Positions 35,929 through 43,879 of a DNA stretch of 64,000 nucleotides are shown in pieces. Origin of the DNA: Rhodocyclaceae bacterium (GTDB taxonomy: Bacteria; Pseudomonadota; Gammaproteobacteria; Burkholderiales; Rhodocyclaceae); contig JALNXH010000007.1 of the NCBI GenBank assembly GCA_023230455.1, positions 77,142 to 141,141 on the forward strand, given 5' to 3'. Position numbers and translations under genes: made by a program. Within the stretch, counting starts at the first letter, position 1. Every line of letters starts with the position of its first letter. The notes under the pieces are model-generated. The model saw nothing but the letters and a program-made list of their open reading frames with translations. It was not told the DNA's origin and searched no databases.

Positions 35929-36588
35929 TCATTGCGGCAGTCGCAGCAGGCGTGCTGCGGACTTGGCATCCGTCGTTTCGAACCACGGCAATATCCCCAA
36001 CAATGGAGCGCTCACCCGCTCCGCAATCGCCGCGACGTTGTCTTCCGCTCGCTCCATCTGCGAATCGACCCTATTCGCCACCCAGCCGGCGAGGCGCAAG
36101 CCGCGTGCTTCGATGGCTTCTACGGTCAGTAACGCATGGCTGATACAGCCCAGGCGCAGGCCGACCACCAGGATCACCGGCAGACCCAGGGTCTGCGCCA
36201 GATCGGCGCTGTCGCCTTCCAGGCCGAGCGGTACGCGGAAACCGCCAACGCCTTCCACCAGAACCGTATCCGCCAACGGCTGCAACCCGGCCAGCGCGAG
36301 GTGGATCGGAGCGAAGCGGATGCTGCGGCCCTCCTCCGCAGCGGCGATATGCGGCGCAATCGGCGACGCGAAAACATAGGGGCTGACGTACTCGCGCGGC
36401 GCCGCAACGGTCGATGCCGCGACCAGCGCTTCGACGTCCTCGTTGCAGCCTGCCGCATCCACGCCGGCAGCCACCGGCTTCATGCCCGCAGCACGATGCC
36501 CGATGGCGGCATACGCATGCAGCAGCGCACAGGTGACGAAGGTCTTGCCGACTTCGGTGTCGGTGCCGGTGATGAAATAAGCGCTCAT
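35929..36588 (-). CDS. bioD: Dethiobiotin synthetase
   Basis: 219 residues. The ATP-binding GTDTEVGKTFVTCALL at the N-terminus and LVEGVGGFRVPL are diagnostic. BioD carboxylates 7,8-diaminopelargonate with ATP and CO2 to dethiobiotin. Its ATG shares ATGA with the bioC stop. Last gene of bioA-bioF-bioH-bioC-bioD; bioB (the final sulfur insertion step) is not in the window. Confidence 0.95.
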   Translation of the reverse strand: MSAYFITGTDTEVGKTFVTCALLHAYAAIGHRAAGMKPVAAGVDAAGCNEDVEALVAASTVAAPREYVSPYVFASPIAPHIAAAEEGRSIRFAPIHLALAGLQPLADTVLVEGVGGFRVPLGLEGDSADLAQTLGLPVILVVGLRLGCISHALLTVEAIEARGLRLAGWVANRVDSQMERAEDNVAAIAERVSAPLLGILPWFETTDAKSAARLLRLPQ

Positions 36589-37346
36589 TTTTCGGCGTGG
36601 ATGAAAATCGTCTCGTAGGTCAACGGCAAACCCTGCGTGGTTCTCTGCGCTTCGTAGGCGTCGACGAAGCGCTGCCAGGCCACCTTGCCCATCAGTCCGG
36701 TGCGCCGGTTGTCGCCGCGAACGCGATTGGCGCCCAGTTCGCGAACGCTGGCCAGCAGATCGCCGAGCTGCGGATAGGTACAGGTCACCGGTTCGCTGAC
36801 GAGCGAAACGATGCGCAGGCCCGCCGCCGTGAACGCCTCCTGCACCATTGCGACGGAACAAAAATCGATGGTATGGCGGCGAGCGTCGACGTCGGCAAAG
36901 GCGCAGCGCAGTTCGACGAAGGTCGCCGGTCCCAGGGTGCTTACCGCCAGCCGGCCGCCGGGGCGCAGTACGCGGGCCGCTTCGCGGGCGAAACGCGGAG
37001 CGTCGCACCATTGCAGCGCCAGATTCGACCAGTAGAAATCGATGCAGCCATCCGCCAGCGGCAACGCCTCGGTATCGCCACAGAGCCGGTGCTGAACGCC
37101 ACAGACGGCGAGCATGGCGGGAGCGAAATCGAGCGCGAGGAAATGCGCCGCCGGCCAGCGCGCGCGCATCAAGCGGCTGCCGTGGCCGGTGCCGCACCCG
37201 GCGTCGAGCACCGTGTCGGGGGCGGGCAGCATAGCGACCGCGGCGAGCAGATGCTCCGCCGCGGTGCGCTGGAAGCCGGCCCAGCGGTCGTAGCGCTCCG
37301 CCGCACGGGCGAAGGCGCTGCGCACGTCGCGGCGCAACGCGTTCAT
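36585..37346 (-). CDS. bioC: Malonyl-ACP O-methyltransferase
   Basis: 253 residues. Class I SAM-methyltransferase with motif I VLDAGCGTGHGSRLM, and the BioC-typical SAFARAAERYDRWAGFQ beginning. It methylates malonyl-ACP so that the fatty-acid machinery can build pimelate. Start and stop overlap bioH and bioD by ATGA junctions, indicating translational coupling. Confidence 0.94.
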   Translation of the reverse strand: MNALRRDVRSAFARAAERYDRWAGFQRTAAEHLLAAVAMLPAPDTVLDAGCGTGHGSRLMRARWPAAHFLALDFAPAMLAVCGVQHRLCGDTEALPLADGCIDFYWSNLALQWCDAPRFAREAARVLRPGGRLAVSTLGPATFVELRCAFADVDARRHTIDFCSVAMVQEAFTAAGLRIVSLVSEPVTCTYPQLGDLLASVRELGANRVRGDNRRTGLMGKVAWQRFVDAYEAQRTTQGLPLTYETIFIHAEK

Positions 37347-38122
37347 CCGAGCACCCCGGCGAAGGCGCAAACGCTGCGCACGAAGGCGATCGGATCGGAA
37401 GCGAACGGCGCATGCGCATTGCCCTCGAAGACTTGCAGACGCGCGGACGGGAGGCGTTCGAGCAGGCGTTCGCCGGCACCGATGGGCATCAGCGGGTCGG
37501 CGTTGCCATGGATCAGCAGCGTCGGCTGCTCGATCAATCCGAGGCTGTCGCGCAGATCGGCGCTGCCAAGCAGGTCGAGTCCGGCGCGCAGCGTTGCCGG
37601 GTCCGCCGGCAGGCCCTGCGGAGCCGTCGCAAGGCAACCGCGTAGGGCGCGCAGGGCTTCGCGCGCCTGCGCGTCGCCGACGTGGATCAGGGTCGCGAAC
37701 TGCTTCAGCAGCGCCGCCGGATCCTGTTCCAGCGCTGCCTGGAACGCCGCCAGCTGTTCCGCCGGCAATGCGTCCTGCCAGCCTTCGCGCTGCACGAAGG
37801 AGGCCGTCGCGCCGACCAGCACCAGGCGCGCGACCTTGCGCGGGTGGCGCGCCGCCGCTGCCATACAGACCAGCGCACCGAGCGACCAGCCGCAAAGCAT
37901 CGAGCGCGGGGGCAACGTCGCCGCCAGCGCGTCGGCCAGATCGTCGAGCGTGGCCTGCGGTTGCGGCGGCGATTCGCCGTAGCCCGGCAGGGCTACGCTA
38001 TGGACGGTGAAATGCTTGCCCAGCAGATGGCCGGCCACCGACCAAGCCTCGGCACCCAGGCCCCAGCCATGCACCAGGGTGATCTGCGGGCCCTCGCCCC
38101 AGGTACGCACAGCAAGGTTCAA
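37343..38122 (-). CDS. bioH: Pimeloyl-ACP methyl ester carboxylesterase
   Basis: 259 residues if started at the TTG at 38122. That codon overlaps the bioF stop as TTGA, in keeping with the other junctions of the operon, and the first residues LNLAVRTWGEGPQITLVHGWG are those of an alpha/beta hydrolase. The nucleophile motif is GWSLGALV; a C-terminal His lies in the FEGNAHAPF segment. It removes the methyl ester to end pimelate synthesis. Confidence 0.92.
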   Translation of the reverse strand: MNLAVRTWGEGPQITLVHGWGLGAEAWSVAGHLLGKHFTVHSVALPGYGESPPQPQATLDDLADALAATLPPRSMLCGWSLGALVCMAAAARHPRKVARLVLVGATASFVQREGWQDALPAEQLAAFQAALEQDPAALLKQFATLIHVGDAQAREALRALRGCLATAPQGLPADPATLRAGLDLLGSADLRDSLGLIEQPTLLIHGNADPLMPIGAGERLLERLPSARLQVFEGNAHAPFASDPIAFVRSVCAFAGVLG

Positions 38123-39285
38123 GCCGCTTCCTTCAGCGCCGTCAACAGCGCATCGACATCGGCGGCCGAATGTGCGGCGCTGAGCGAAATCCGCAGCCGC
38201 GCGGTGCCCAGCGGCACCGTCGGCGGGCGAATCGCCGGCACCCACAGGCGGCGCACTTCGAGCGTCGCGGCAAGGTCGAGCGCGGCTTTGTTATCGCCGA
38301 CGATCAGCGGCTGAATCGCGCTCGGCGACGCCGCTTGCCGCCAGCCATGTGCGGCCGCCAGCGGCGCAAGGCCGACACGCAGTTGCTCAATCCGCTGCCG
38401 CAACCGGCTGCGCAACGCGTCGCCGGCTTCGATCAGTTCGATGCTTTTCAGCACTGCGCAAGCCACCGCCGGGGGTGCGGCCGTGGTGTAGATGTAACTG
38501 CGCGCGCTGTTCATCAGCCATTCGATGACCCGCGCGGCACCGGCAACGAAGGCGCCGGCAACTCCGGCCGCCTTGCCGAAGGTGCCCATCAGCACGATGC
38601 GCGGCGACGCCGGCAGGGCGAAATGCGCCAGACTGCCGCGGCCGCTATCGCCGAGCACGCCGAAGCCGTGAGCATCGTCCACCACCAGCCAAGCATCGTA
38701 CTTCTCGGCCAGCGCGAACAACTGCGGCAGCGGCGCCAGATCGCCGTCCATGCTGAACACCGCATCGGTCAGGATCAGTTTGCGCTTCGCCGTGCTGACG
38801 GCGAGCAGCTTTTCCAAAGCATCCACATCATTGTGGGCGTAGCGCTTGTGCTCGGCACGCGAAGCGATGGCGGCATCGATCAGCGAGGCGTGATTGAGCT
38901 TATCGGCGAAGATCGCATCGCCACGCCCGACAAGGGCCGGTGCAACCGCAAGATTGGCCATATAGCCAGTAGAGAAGGTGAGCGCCCGCGGCAGACCGAC
39001 GAACTCGGCGATGCGCTCTTCGAGCTGCTCGTGCGGCCGCAGATGGCCGCCCACCAGATGCGAGGCGCCGCTGCCGGCACCCCACTGCTGCGCGCCCGCA
39101 CCGAGTGCGGCGACGATCAGCGGATGGTTTGCCAGCCCGAGGTAATCGTTGCTGGCAAAGGCCAGCAACGGCCGACCATCGGCCGTCAATCGCGGCCCGG
39201 CGGGCGTATCAACGACGCGGCGGTGACGACGCAAATGCTGATGGTCGAGGATCGCGAGATTCTGTTCGAGATCGTCGAAGATCAT
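38119..39285 (-). CDS. bioF: 8-amino-7-oxononanoate synthase
   Basis: 388 residues. PLP-dependent alpha-oxoamine synthase: DDAHGFGVLGDSGRG binding loop and the PLP lysine in MGTFGKAAGVAG. It condenses pimeloyl-ACP with alanine. Its ATG overlaps the bioA stop (ATGA). Confidence 0.95.
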   Translation of the reverse strand: MIFDDLEQNLAILDHQHLRRHRRVVDTPAGPRLTADGRPLLAFASNDYLGLANHPLIVAALGAGAQQWGAGSGASHLVGGHLRPHEQLEERIAEFVGLPRALTFSTGYMANLAVAPALVGRGDAIFADKLNHASLIDAAIASRAEHKRYAHNDVDALEKLLAVSTAKRKLILTDAVFSMDGDLAPLPQLFALAEKYDAWLVVDDAHGFGVLGDSGRGSLAHFALPASPRIVLMGTFGKAAGVAGAFVAGAARVIEWLMNSARSYIYTTAAPPAVACAVLKSIELIEAGDALRSRLRQRIEQLRVGLAPLAAAHGWRQAASPSAIQPLIVGDNKAALDLAATLEVRRLWVPAIRPPTVPLGTARLRISLSAAHSAADVDALLTALKEAA

Positions 39286-40616
39286 GCCAGCACCTCGTTC
39301 AGGGCCGCCGTCGCGGCGGCGGCCAGGAAGTCGCCGCTCTCCTCGTCCAGCAAATAGGGCGGCATGAAATACACGGTGTTGCCGATCGGCCGCAACAGCA
39401 CTTCGCGCTGCATCGCGGCGGAAAAATAGCGGCGCGCAAAATCGGCCGGCGCAGCGGCCACATCGAAGGCCCAGAGCATGCCGCAGCGGCGGAAGTGGCG
39501 TACCCGCGGATGATCGCGCAGCGCTACCAACTGCTTGGTAAAAACGTCCGCGCGCCGCCGGTTGGCCGCGATCACCTTGTCCTGCTCGAAGATGTCGAGG
39601 GTCGCCAGCGCCGCGCGGCAAGCCAACGGATTGCCGGTATAGGAATGGGAATGGAGAAAGCCGCGCGCCGTGGCGTCGTCGTAGAACGCGTCGTAAATGC
39701 GGTCCGTAGTCATCACCACCGAAAGCGGCAGATAGCCGCCGCTGATGCCCTTCGACAGACAGAGAAAATCCGGGAGAAGATTTTTCCCATCCGTTGCCGC
39801 CTGTTCGTGGGCGAAGAAGGTACCGGTACGACCGAAGCCGACGGCAATCTCGTCGCAGATCAGGTGCGCCCCGTAACGGTCGCAGAGCCGGCGGGCGAGG
39901 CGCAGGTATTCCGCGTCGTGCATGGCAAAGCCGGTGGCGCACTGCACCAGCGGCTCGACGATCAACGCGGCGATGCGGCCCTCACCTTCGATCAACGCCT
40001 TTTCCAGCCCGGCCGCCGCTCGCCGCGCAACGTCCACGGCGTTCTCGCCGTCGCGGGCGAGGCGCGCATCCGGCGAAGGCACGGTGCGCACGTCGCGGAT
40101 CAGCGGTGCGTAGGCGTCGCGGAAGATCGCCACGTCGGTCACCGACAGCGCACCGAGGGTTTCGCCATGGTAGCTGCCCTCAAGGCAGAGGAACCCCGTC
40201 TTCTCCGCATCTCCGGCATTGCGCCAGGCATGGTGGCTCATTTTCAGAGCGATTTCGGTAGCGCTAGCGCCGTCTGAGGCATAGAAACAATGGCCAAGGG
40301 CGCCGCCGCTCAGCGCCGAGAGGCGTTCGGACAGTTGCACCACCGGCTCGTGGGTAAAACCGGCCAGCATCACATGCTCCAGCGTGTCGAGTTGCTCACG
40401 CAGCGCCGCATTGATGCGCGGATTGCAATGGCCGAACAGATTGGTCCACCAGGAACTGATCGCATCCAGATAGCGCCGACCTTCCGGATCGTACAGCCAC
40501 AGCCCCGCAGCGCGCGCCACCGGCACCGGCGGCAGCGCCTCGTGCTGCTTCATCTGCGTGCACGGGTGCCAAACGGCGGCGAGACTGCGGGCGATGAGGT
40601 CGGGGGAGGCGGGCAT
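39282..40616 (-). CDS. bioA: Adenosylmethionine-8-amino-7-oxononanoate aminotransferase
   Basis: 444 residues from the ATG at 40616 (a TTG three codons earlier is less likely). Class III aminotransferase with the BioA features VWHPCTQM at the N-terminus, DEIAVGFGRTGTFFAHE, and the PLP lysine in CLSKGISGGYLPLS. It transaminates 8-amino-7-oxononanoate using SAM as donor. First gene of the five-gene biotin operon; the 198-bp spacer upstream should hold its promoter. No BirA operator palindrome was recognised. Confidence 0.95.
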   Translation of the reverse strand: MPASPDLIARSLAAVWHPCTQMKQHEALPPVPVARAAGLWLYDPEGRRYLDAISSWWTNLFGHCNPRINAALREQLDTLEHVMLAGFTHEPVVQLSERLSALSGGALGHCFYASDGASATEIALKMSHHAWRNAGDAEKTGFLCLEGSYHGETLGALSVTDVAIFRDAYAPLIRDVRTVPSPDARLARDGENAVDVARRAAAGLEKALIEGEGRIAALIVEPLVQCATGFAMHDAEYLRLARRLCDRYGAHLICDEIAVGFGRTGTFFAHEQAATDGKNLLPDFLCLSKGISGGYLPLSVVMTTDRIYDAFYDDATARGFLHSHSYTGNPLACRAALATLDIFEQDKVIAANRRRADVFTKQLVALRDHPRVRHFRRCGMLWAFDVAAAPADFARRYFSAAMQREVLLRPIGNTVYFMPPYLLDEESGDFLAAAATAALNEVLA

Positions 40617-40814
40617 GGGCGGCAAAAGGACTCAGATGCGATTTTACCCCGCACGCCTGAGGAAACCTTGTGCCAGCCTGTCGCAACGAAGCTGCGAAGC
40701 CTCGAAAGAACCCGGAGCGGTCAGGCGGCGGGTTCGAACACCCCGGCCACGCAGGAATTTTCGACGTGCCGGAGCGTTCGGGAAGCGATGTCGGTCAGTT
40801 TCGCCGACCGACGA

Positions 40815-41204
40815 TCACTGCGCTTTTACCGCCAATACCGGGCAAGAAACGGACAGAAGAATGTCCTGGGCAACGCTGCCAAGGAAAAGTTTACCCACCG
40901 GCGAGCGCTTGCGCAGGCCAATGATGAGCATGGTCGCATGACGCGATTTCACCAGGGTTTCAATCTCTTCCACGGGCGTATTGCCACGGGCAAATTGCAT
41001 GAACTCGGCCTTGACGCCGGAAGCCGCAAGCTGACTCTCGATGCGCTTGACCTCCGCCTCCGCGGCAATCGATTCGTTGTCTCCCGTGGCGGCGCTCGCA
41101 TTGACAACCACCAGATCCTGGTTGAAGAGCCTTGCCATTTCAATGCCCTTGTCAAGAGCGGCCTGACCTTCCGGGCGCGGTACATAAGCTACGAGTATTG
41201 TCAT
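40815..41204 (-). CDS. Universal stress protein (UspA family)
   Basis: 129 residues, single Usp domain. The N-terminal ILVAYVPRPEG and the ATP-binding G-x2-G-x9-G-(S/T) motif (GLRKRSPVGKLFLGSVAQ) are present, so it may bind ATP. Function is in stress or low-energy survival. Monocistronic; the 261-bp divergent spacer to the cyclic-nucleotide-binding gene probably contains promoters for both. Confidence 0.9.
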   Translation of the reverse strand: MTILVAYVPRPEGQAALDKGIEMARLFNQDLVVVNASAATGDNESIAAEAEVKRIESQLAASGVKAEFMQFARGNTPVEEIETLVKSRHATMLIIGLRKRSPVGKLFLGSVAQDILLSVSCPVLAVKAQ

Positions 41205-41465
41205 GTTCTCTTTCCCATTTGATTATCTACAGATACGATCGGACCGATTCTACATACTTTGCATACGCTGCCGGTTATGGTCGGCCATCCAGGTACTGGA
41301 GCCTTGTCCGGCATGGGCCTCCGGGGCGTGGATAACGTAACGCTCCACGATTGGCCAATTACATCCGTTCGCCGATTAGCAAACTCCCCATTCATTGTGC
41401 TGACTTACCGACGGCGACACGTTAGCATTCGCCCCTCGACCTTGTAGCGGGGGAAATGCAGGCTC
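41205..41465. promoter_or_regulatory. Divergent spacer, UspA / CNB gene
   Basis: 261 bp, richer in A and T than most of the window. Likely promoters for both flanking genes. No perfect FNR/CRP dyad was found. No ORF credible. Confidence 0.4.
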
Positions 41466-41921
41466 ATGGATACCGATGTTGCTGACGCTCTTGATGGATT
41501 GGACCTCTTCAAGGGATTCTCCTATCCGGAACTTAAAGTCGTTGGCCGCTATCTGGTCCGTCTCTCCAAGAAACAGGGGGAGGTGGTATTCAGCGAAGGC
41601 GAACCTGGAACATACATGCTGTTTCTGCTGGCGGGGCGGTTGTCGATCGTCAAGGCGGGAGGCCATGGCGAGCGCCTGCTCTGCCGCGAAGGGCGGGGCC
41701 GCATGGTCGGCGAAATGGCGCTGCTCGACCAGGAGCCTCGATCCGCCACCTGCGTAGCCGACACCGAATGCGCCATGCTGGCGCTGAATGTGGAAGCACT
41801 GAATCGCATGGCTGACGAATATCCGTTGTTGGCCTACCGCTTGATGTCGAGTTTGGCCAAAATCCTTTCGCGCAGACTGCGCAGAACGTCCGGCATGCTC
41901 GTGGAATTTATGGAAAATTGA
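41466..41921 (+). CDS. Cyclic-nucleotide-binding domain protein 1
   Basis: 151 residues, essentially one CNB domain with helical ends and no output domain. The phosphate-binding cassette reads VGEMALLDQEPRSATC, keeping the Glu and Arg that bind the cyclic phosphate in CRP/PKA-type domains, so nucleotide binding is plausible. A second stand-alone CNB gene follows about 100 bp later. Possible adaptor or regulatory subunit for the signalling proteins downstream. Confidence 0.88.
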   Translation: MDTDVADALDGLDLFKGFSYPELKVVGRYLVRLSKKQGEVVFSEGEPGTYMLFLLAGRLSIVKAGGHGERLLCREGRGRMVGEMALLDQEPRSATCVADTECAMLALNVEALNRMADEYPLLAYRLMSSLAKILSRRLRRTSGMLVEFMEN

Positions 41922-42019
41922 AAACCCGCGCGGCAAACAGTCCGACAATGGCCTGAAGAAGGGGAATCGGCTCCTGGTTATAGACTCCACCAGAGGCCAC
42001 AGAGAAAGGTTGAAAAACA

Positions 42020-42544
42020 GTGGAAACCGCCACAATTCTCAAACTGTTGGGAAAGGTCACGATTTTCGAGGGATTCGGCCCAGGCGACCTCGAGGATTTT
42101 CTCGCGCAGACGCACGGGAGCACCTACGCGACCGATTCGGAGATTTTTGCCGAAGGGGAACCCGGCCGGCACATGCATATCATCCTGTCCGGCAAGGTCG
42201 ATGTCTTCCGCAAAAGCGGCGGTAGACCGGTGCACCTTGTCAAACTCGGCCCAGGCGAAACGTTCGGCGAGATGTCCCTGGTTCTGGACACCAATATCGG
42301 CCGCACCGCATCGATTCACGCGATCGAGCCTACCGCAACGCTAACGATCGATTACGAAAATCTGGCCCGCATTCCCAGTGTCGCCGCCAAGCTCTACCGC
42401 AATATTTCACGTACGCTGGCAACCCGGCTCAAGATATCCACCGATCTCGTCGTCTTCCAGTCGCAATACGGTACCGATGTGCCACCGTCGGCGACGTTGG
42501 GTAAGCCGCGGCGTAAACCCGCAGTCAAAAGCGCAGGGGGTTAA
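42020..42544 (+). CDS. Cyclic-nucleotide-binding domain protein 2
   Basis: 174 residues from a GTG at 42020. One CNB domain (about 15-135) with the cassette FGEMSLVLDTNIGRTAS retaining Glu and Arg, then a ~40-residue basic tail (KPRRKPAVKS). The cassette has an insertion compared with the first protein. No helix-turn-helix is seen, so it is not a CRP-type regulator. Probably paralogous to CNB protein 1. Confidence 0.88.
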   Translation: METATILKLLGKVTIFEGFGPGDLEDFLAQTHGSTYATDSEIFAEGEPGRHMHIILSGKVDVFRKSGGRPVHLVKLGPGETFGEMSLVLDTNIGRTASIHAIEPTATLTIDYENLARIPSVAAKLYRNISRTLATRLKISTDLVVFQSQYGTDVPPSATLGKPRRKPAVKSAGG

Positions 42545-42650
42545 GCGGCGGTAAACGCATTTCGTTGGAGAGCCGCACCCATTATCGATGACGGGCGCTA
42601 TTCCGTTATGCATGGCCGCTGGCTGCGGCAGACGGACAGGAGGAATCTCT

Positions 42651-43271
42651 ATGCAATCAAAGGACCATTGGGAAAAAGTCTATACAACCAAGGCGTCGAA
42701 TGAAGTCAGTTGGTTTCAAGAGCATGCCGAACTCTCTCTCAGGCTAATTCGGGATGCAGAAACGGCGCCTACTGCCGCAATCATCGATGTTGGCGGCGGC
42801 ACATCGACACTCGTCGATGACCTCGTAGCCGATGGCTATAACAATGTGACGGTTCTTGACCTCTCCGGAGCGGCGCTTGCCACCGCGAAAAAGAGGCTTG
42901 GTGACCGTGCTACAGATATTCATTGGCTGGAGGCCAATGTTCTCGATGCCGAGTTTCCTGCCCATGCTTACGCTGTTTGGCACGACAGGGCTGTTTTTCA
43001 CTTCCTAACAACCCTTGAAGAACGGCACGCCTATGTACAAGCGGTACTCCGTGCTGTTAAACCGGGCGGCCTGGTCATTGTGGCTACTTTCGCTGAAGAC
43101 GGACCTACCCAATGCAGCGGACTGCCTGCGATGCGCTACGACGCAAAGCAATTGCATGCAGAATTCGGTGAGCCGTTTCTTCTTCTGGGGCATGAGAAAG
43201 AGTCACACCATACGCCCGGCGGAAATGAACAAAAGTTCGTATATTGCTTTTGCCGCAAGGTAGTTTCTTAG
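42651..43271 (+). CDS. Class I SAM-dependent methyltransferase
   Basis: 206 residues from the ATG at 42651, which has an AGGAGGAAT ribosome-binding site; the frame's earlier start is not needed. Motif I is IIDVGGGTSTLVDDL, with acidic loop VLDLSGAAL and post-motif WHDRAVFHFL. Resembles small-molecule/thiopurine-like or tellurite-resistance methyltransferases. Markedly lower GC and different codon choice from flanking GC-rich genes suggest recent transfer. Confidence 0.85.
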   Translation: MQSKDHWEKVYTTKASNEVSWFQEHAELSLRLIRDAETAPTAAIIDVGGGTSTLVDDLVADGYNNVTVLDLSGAALATAKKRLGDRATDIHWLEANVLDAEFPAHAYAVWHDRAVFHFLTTLEERHAYVQAVLRAVKPGGLVIVATFAEDGPTQCSGLPAMRYDAKQLHAEFGEPFLLLGHEKESHHTPGGNEQKFVYCFCRKVVS

Positions 43272-43361
43272 AGGTCTTTTGGCTCGTGGCCGCTGGCCTC
43301 GACTCTGCAAAACAGAATACGTACATATTTCAGTGGAGAATCACTGTGCGCGCTGGGGACC

Positions 43362-43751
43362 ATGAACTGTTCGACAAATAGAGGCGTACTGGCGCTGGCC
43401 TTTTTCCTACTGGGCTTGCCGGTTCAAGCGGCGCCCGAATGCTCAAATCAGCCCTTCGTTATCGACGAGACCCGGATGACGCTCGGCCCCAAGCATCATC
43501 CGATGGGGCGCCCCCTGCCTGCAACGGCCTACTTCAATCAGCCGGATGGATGCGTCGACGGCATCGGGTTCTTCGACGAAAACCGGAATGGCAGACTCGA
43601 CCCGGCGGAAATTCGAGTGTTCGGCTCGAACCGCCAAGTCGACTGTGGATCGTGCCACGGCGAATCCCCGGATGCAAAATCTGCGGCGTCGGCAAGCGTC
43701 TTTCTGCGCCAGAACGCCGCGGCCCTGTGTCTGGTGTGCCACAACCTGTAA
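43362..43751 (+). CDS. Secreted diheme cytochrome c-like protein with EF-hand-like loop
   Basis: 129 residues with a signal peptide (LALAFFLLGLPVQA). Two c-heme motifs, CGSCH and CLVCH, lie in the C-terminal third, and a DENRNGRLDPAE loop with EF-hand spacing immediately precedes them. Likely a periplasmic electron carrier; the loop may bind calcium. The sequence is too short for a recognised cytochrome family, and no electron-transfer partner is adjacent. Confidence 0.75.
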   Translation: MNCSTNRGVLALAFFLLGLPVQAAPECSNQPFVIDETRMTLGPKHHPMGRPLPATAYFNQPDGCVDGIGFFDENRNGRLDPAEIRVFGSNRQVDCGSCHGESPDAKSAASASVFLRQNAAALCLVCHNL

Positions 43752-43879
43752 CAACCCCAAAGCTACCCATGGCACACGTCGTTACGTTCGTCGGTCAATC
43801 GGTATTTTCCGAACCACGCTAATGCCGATTGCCGACCCTACGATGTCGGGGATGTCGCGCGATGAAGCCGTTCCCATAG

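Noticed and set aside
40640..40760. tRNA-like T-loop (GGTTCGAAC) upstream of bioA
   Set aside because: Flanking T-stem bases do not pair and no acceptor or anticodon stem fits.
41205..41465. FNR/CRP box
   Set aside because: Half-sites such as TTGAT occur but no proper second half at the right spacing.
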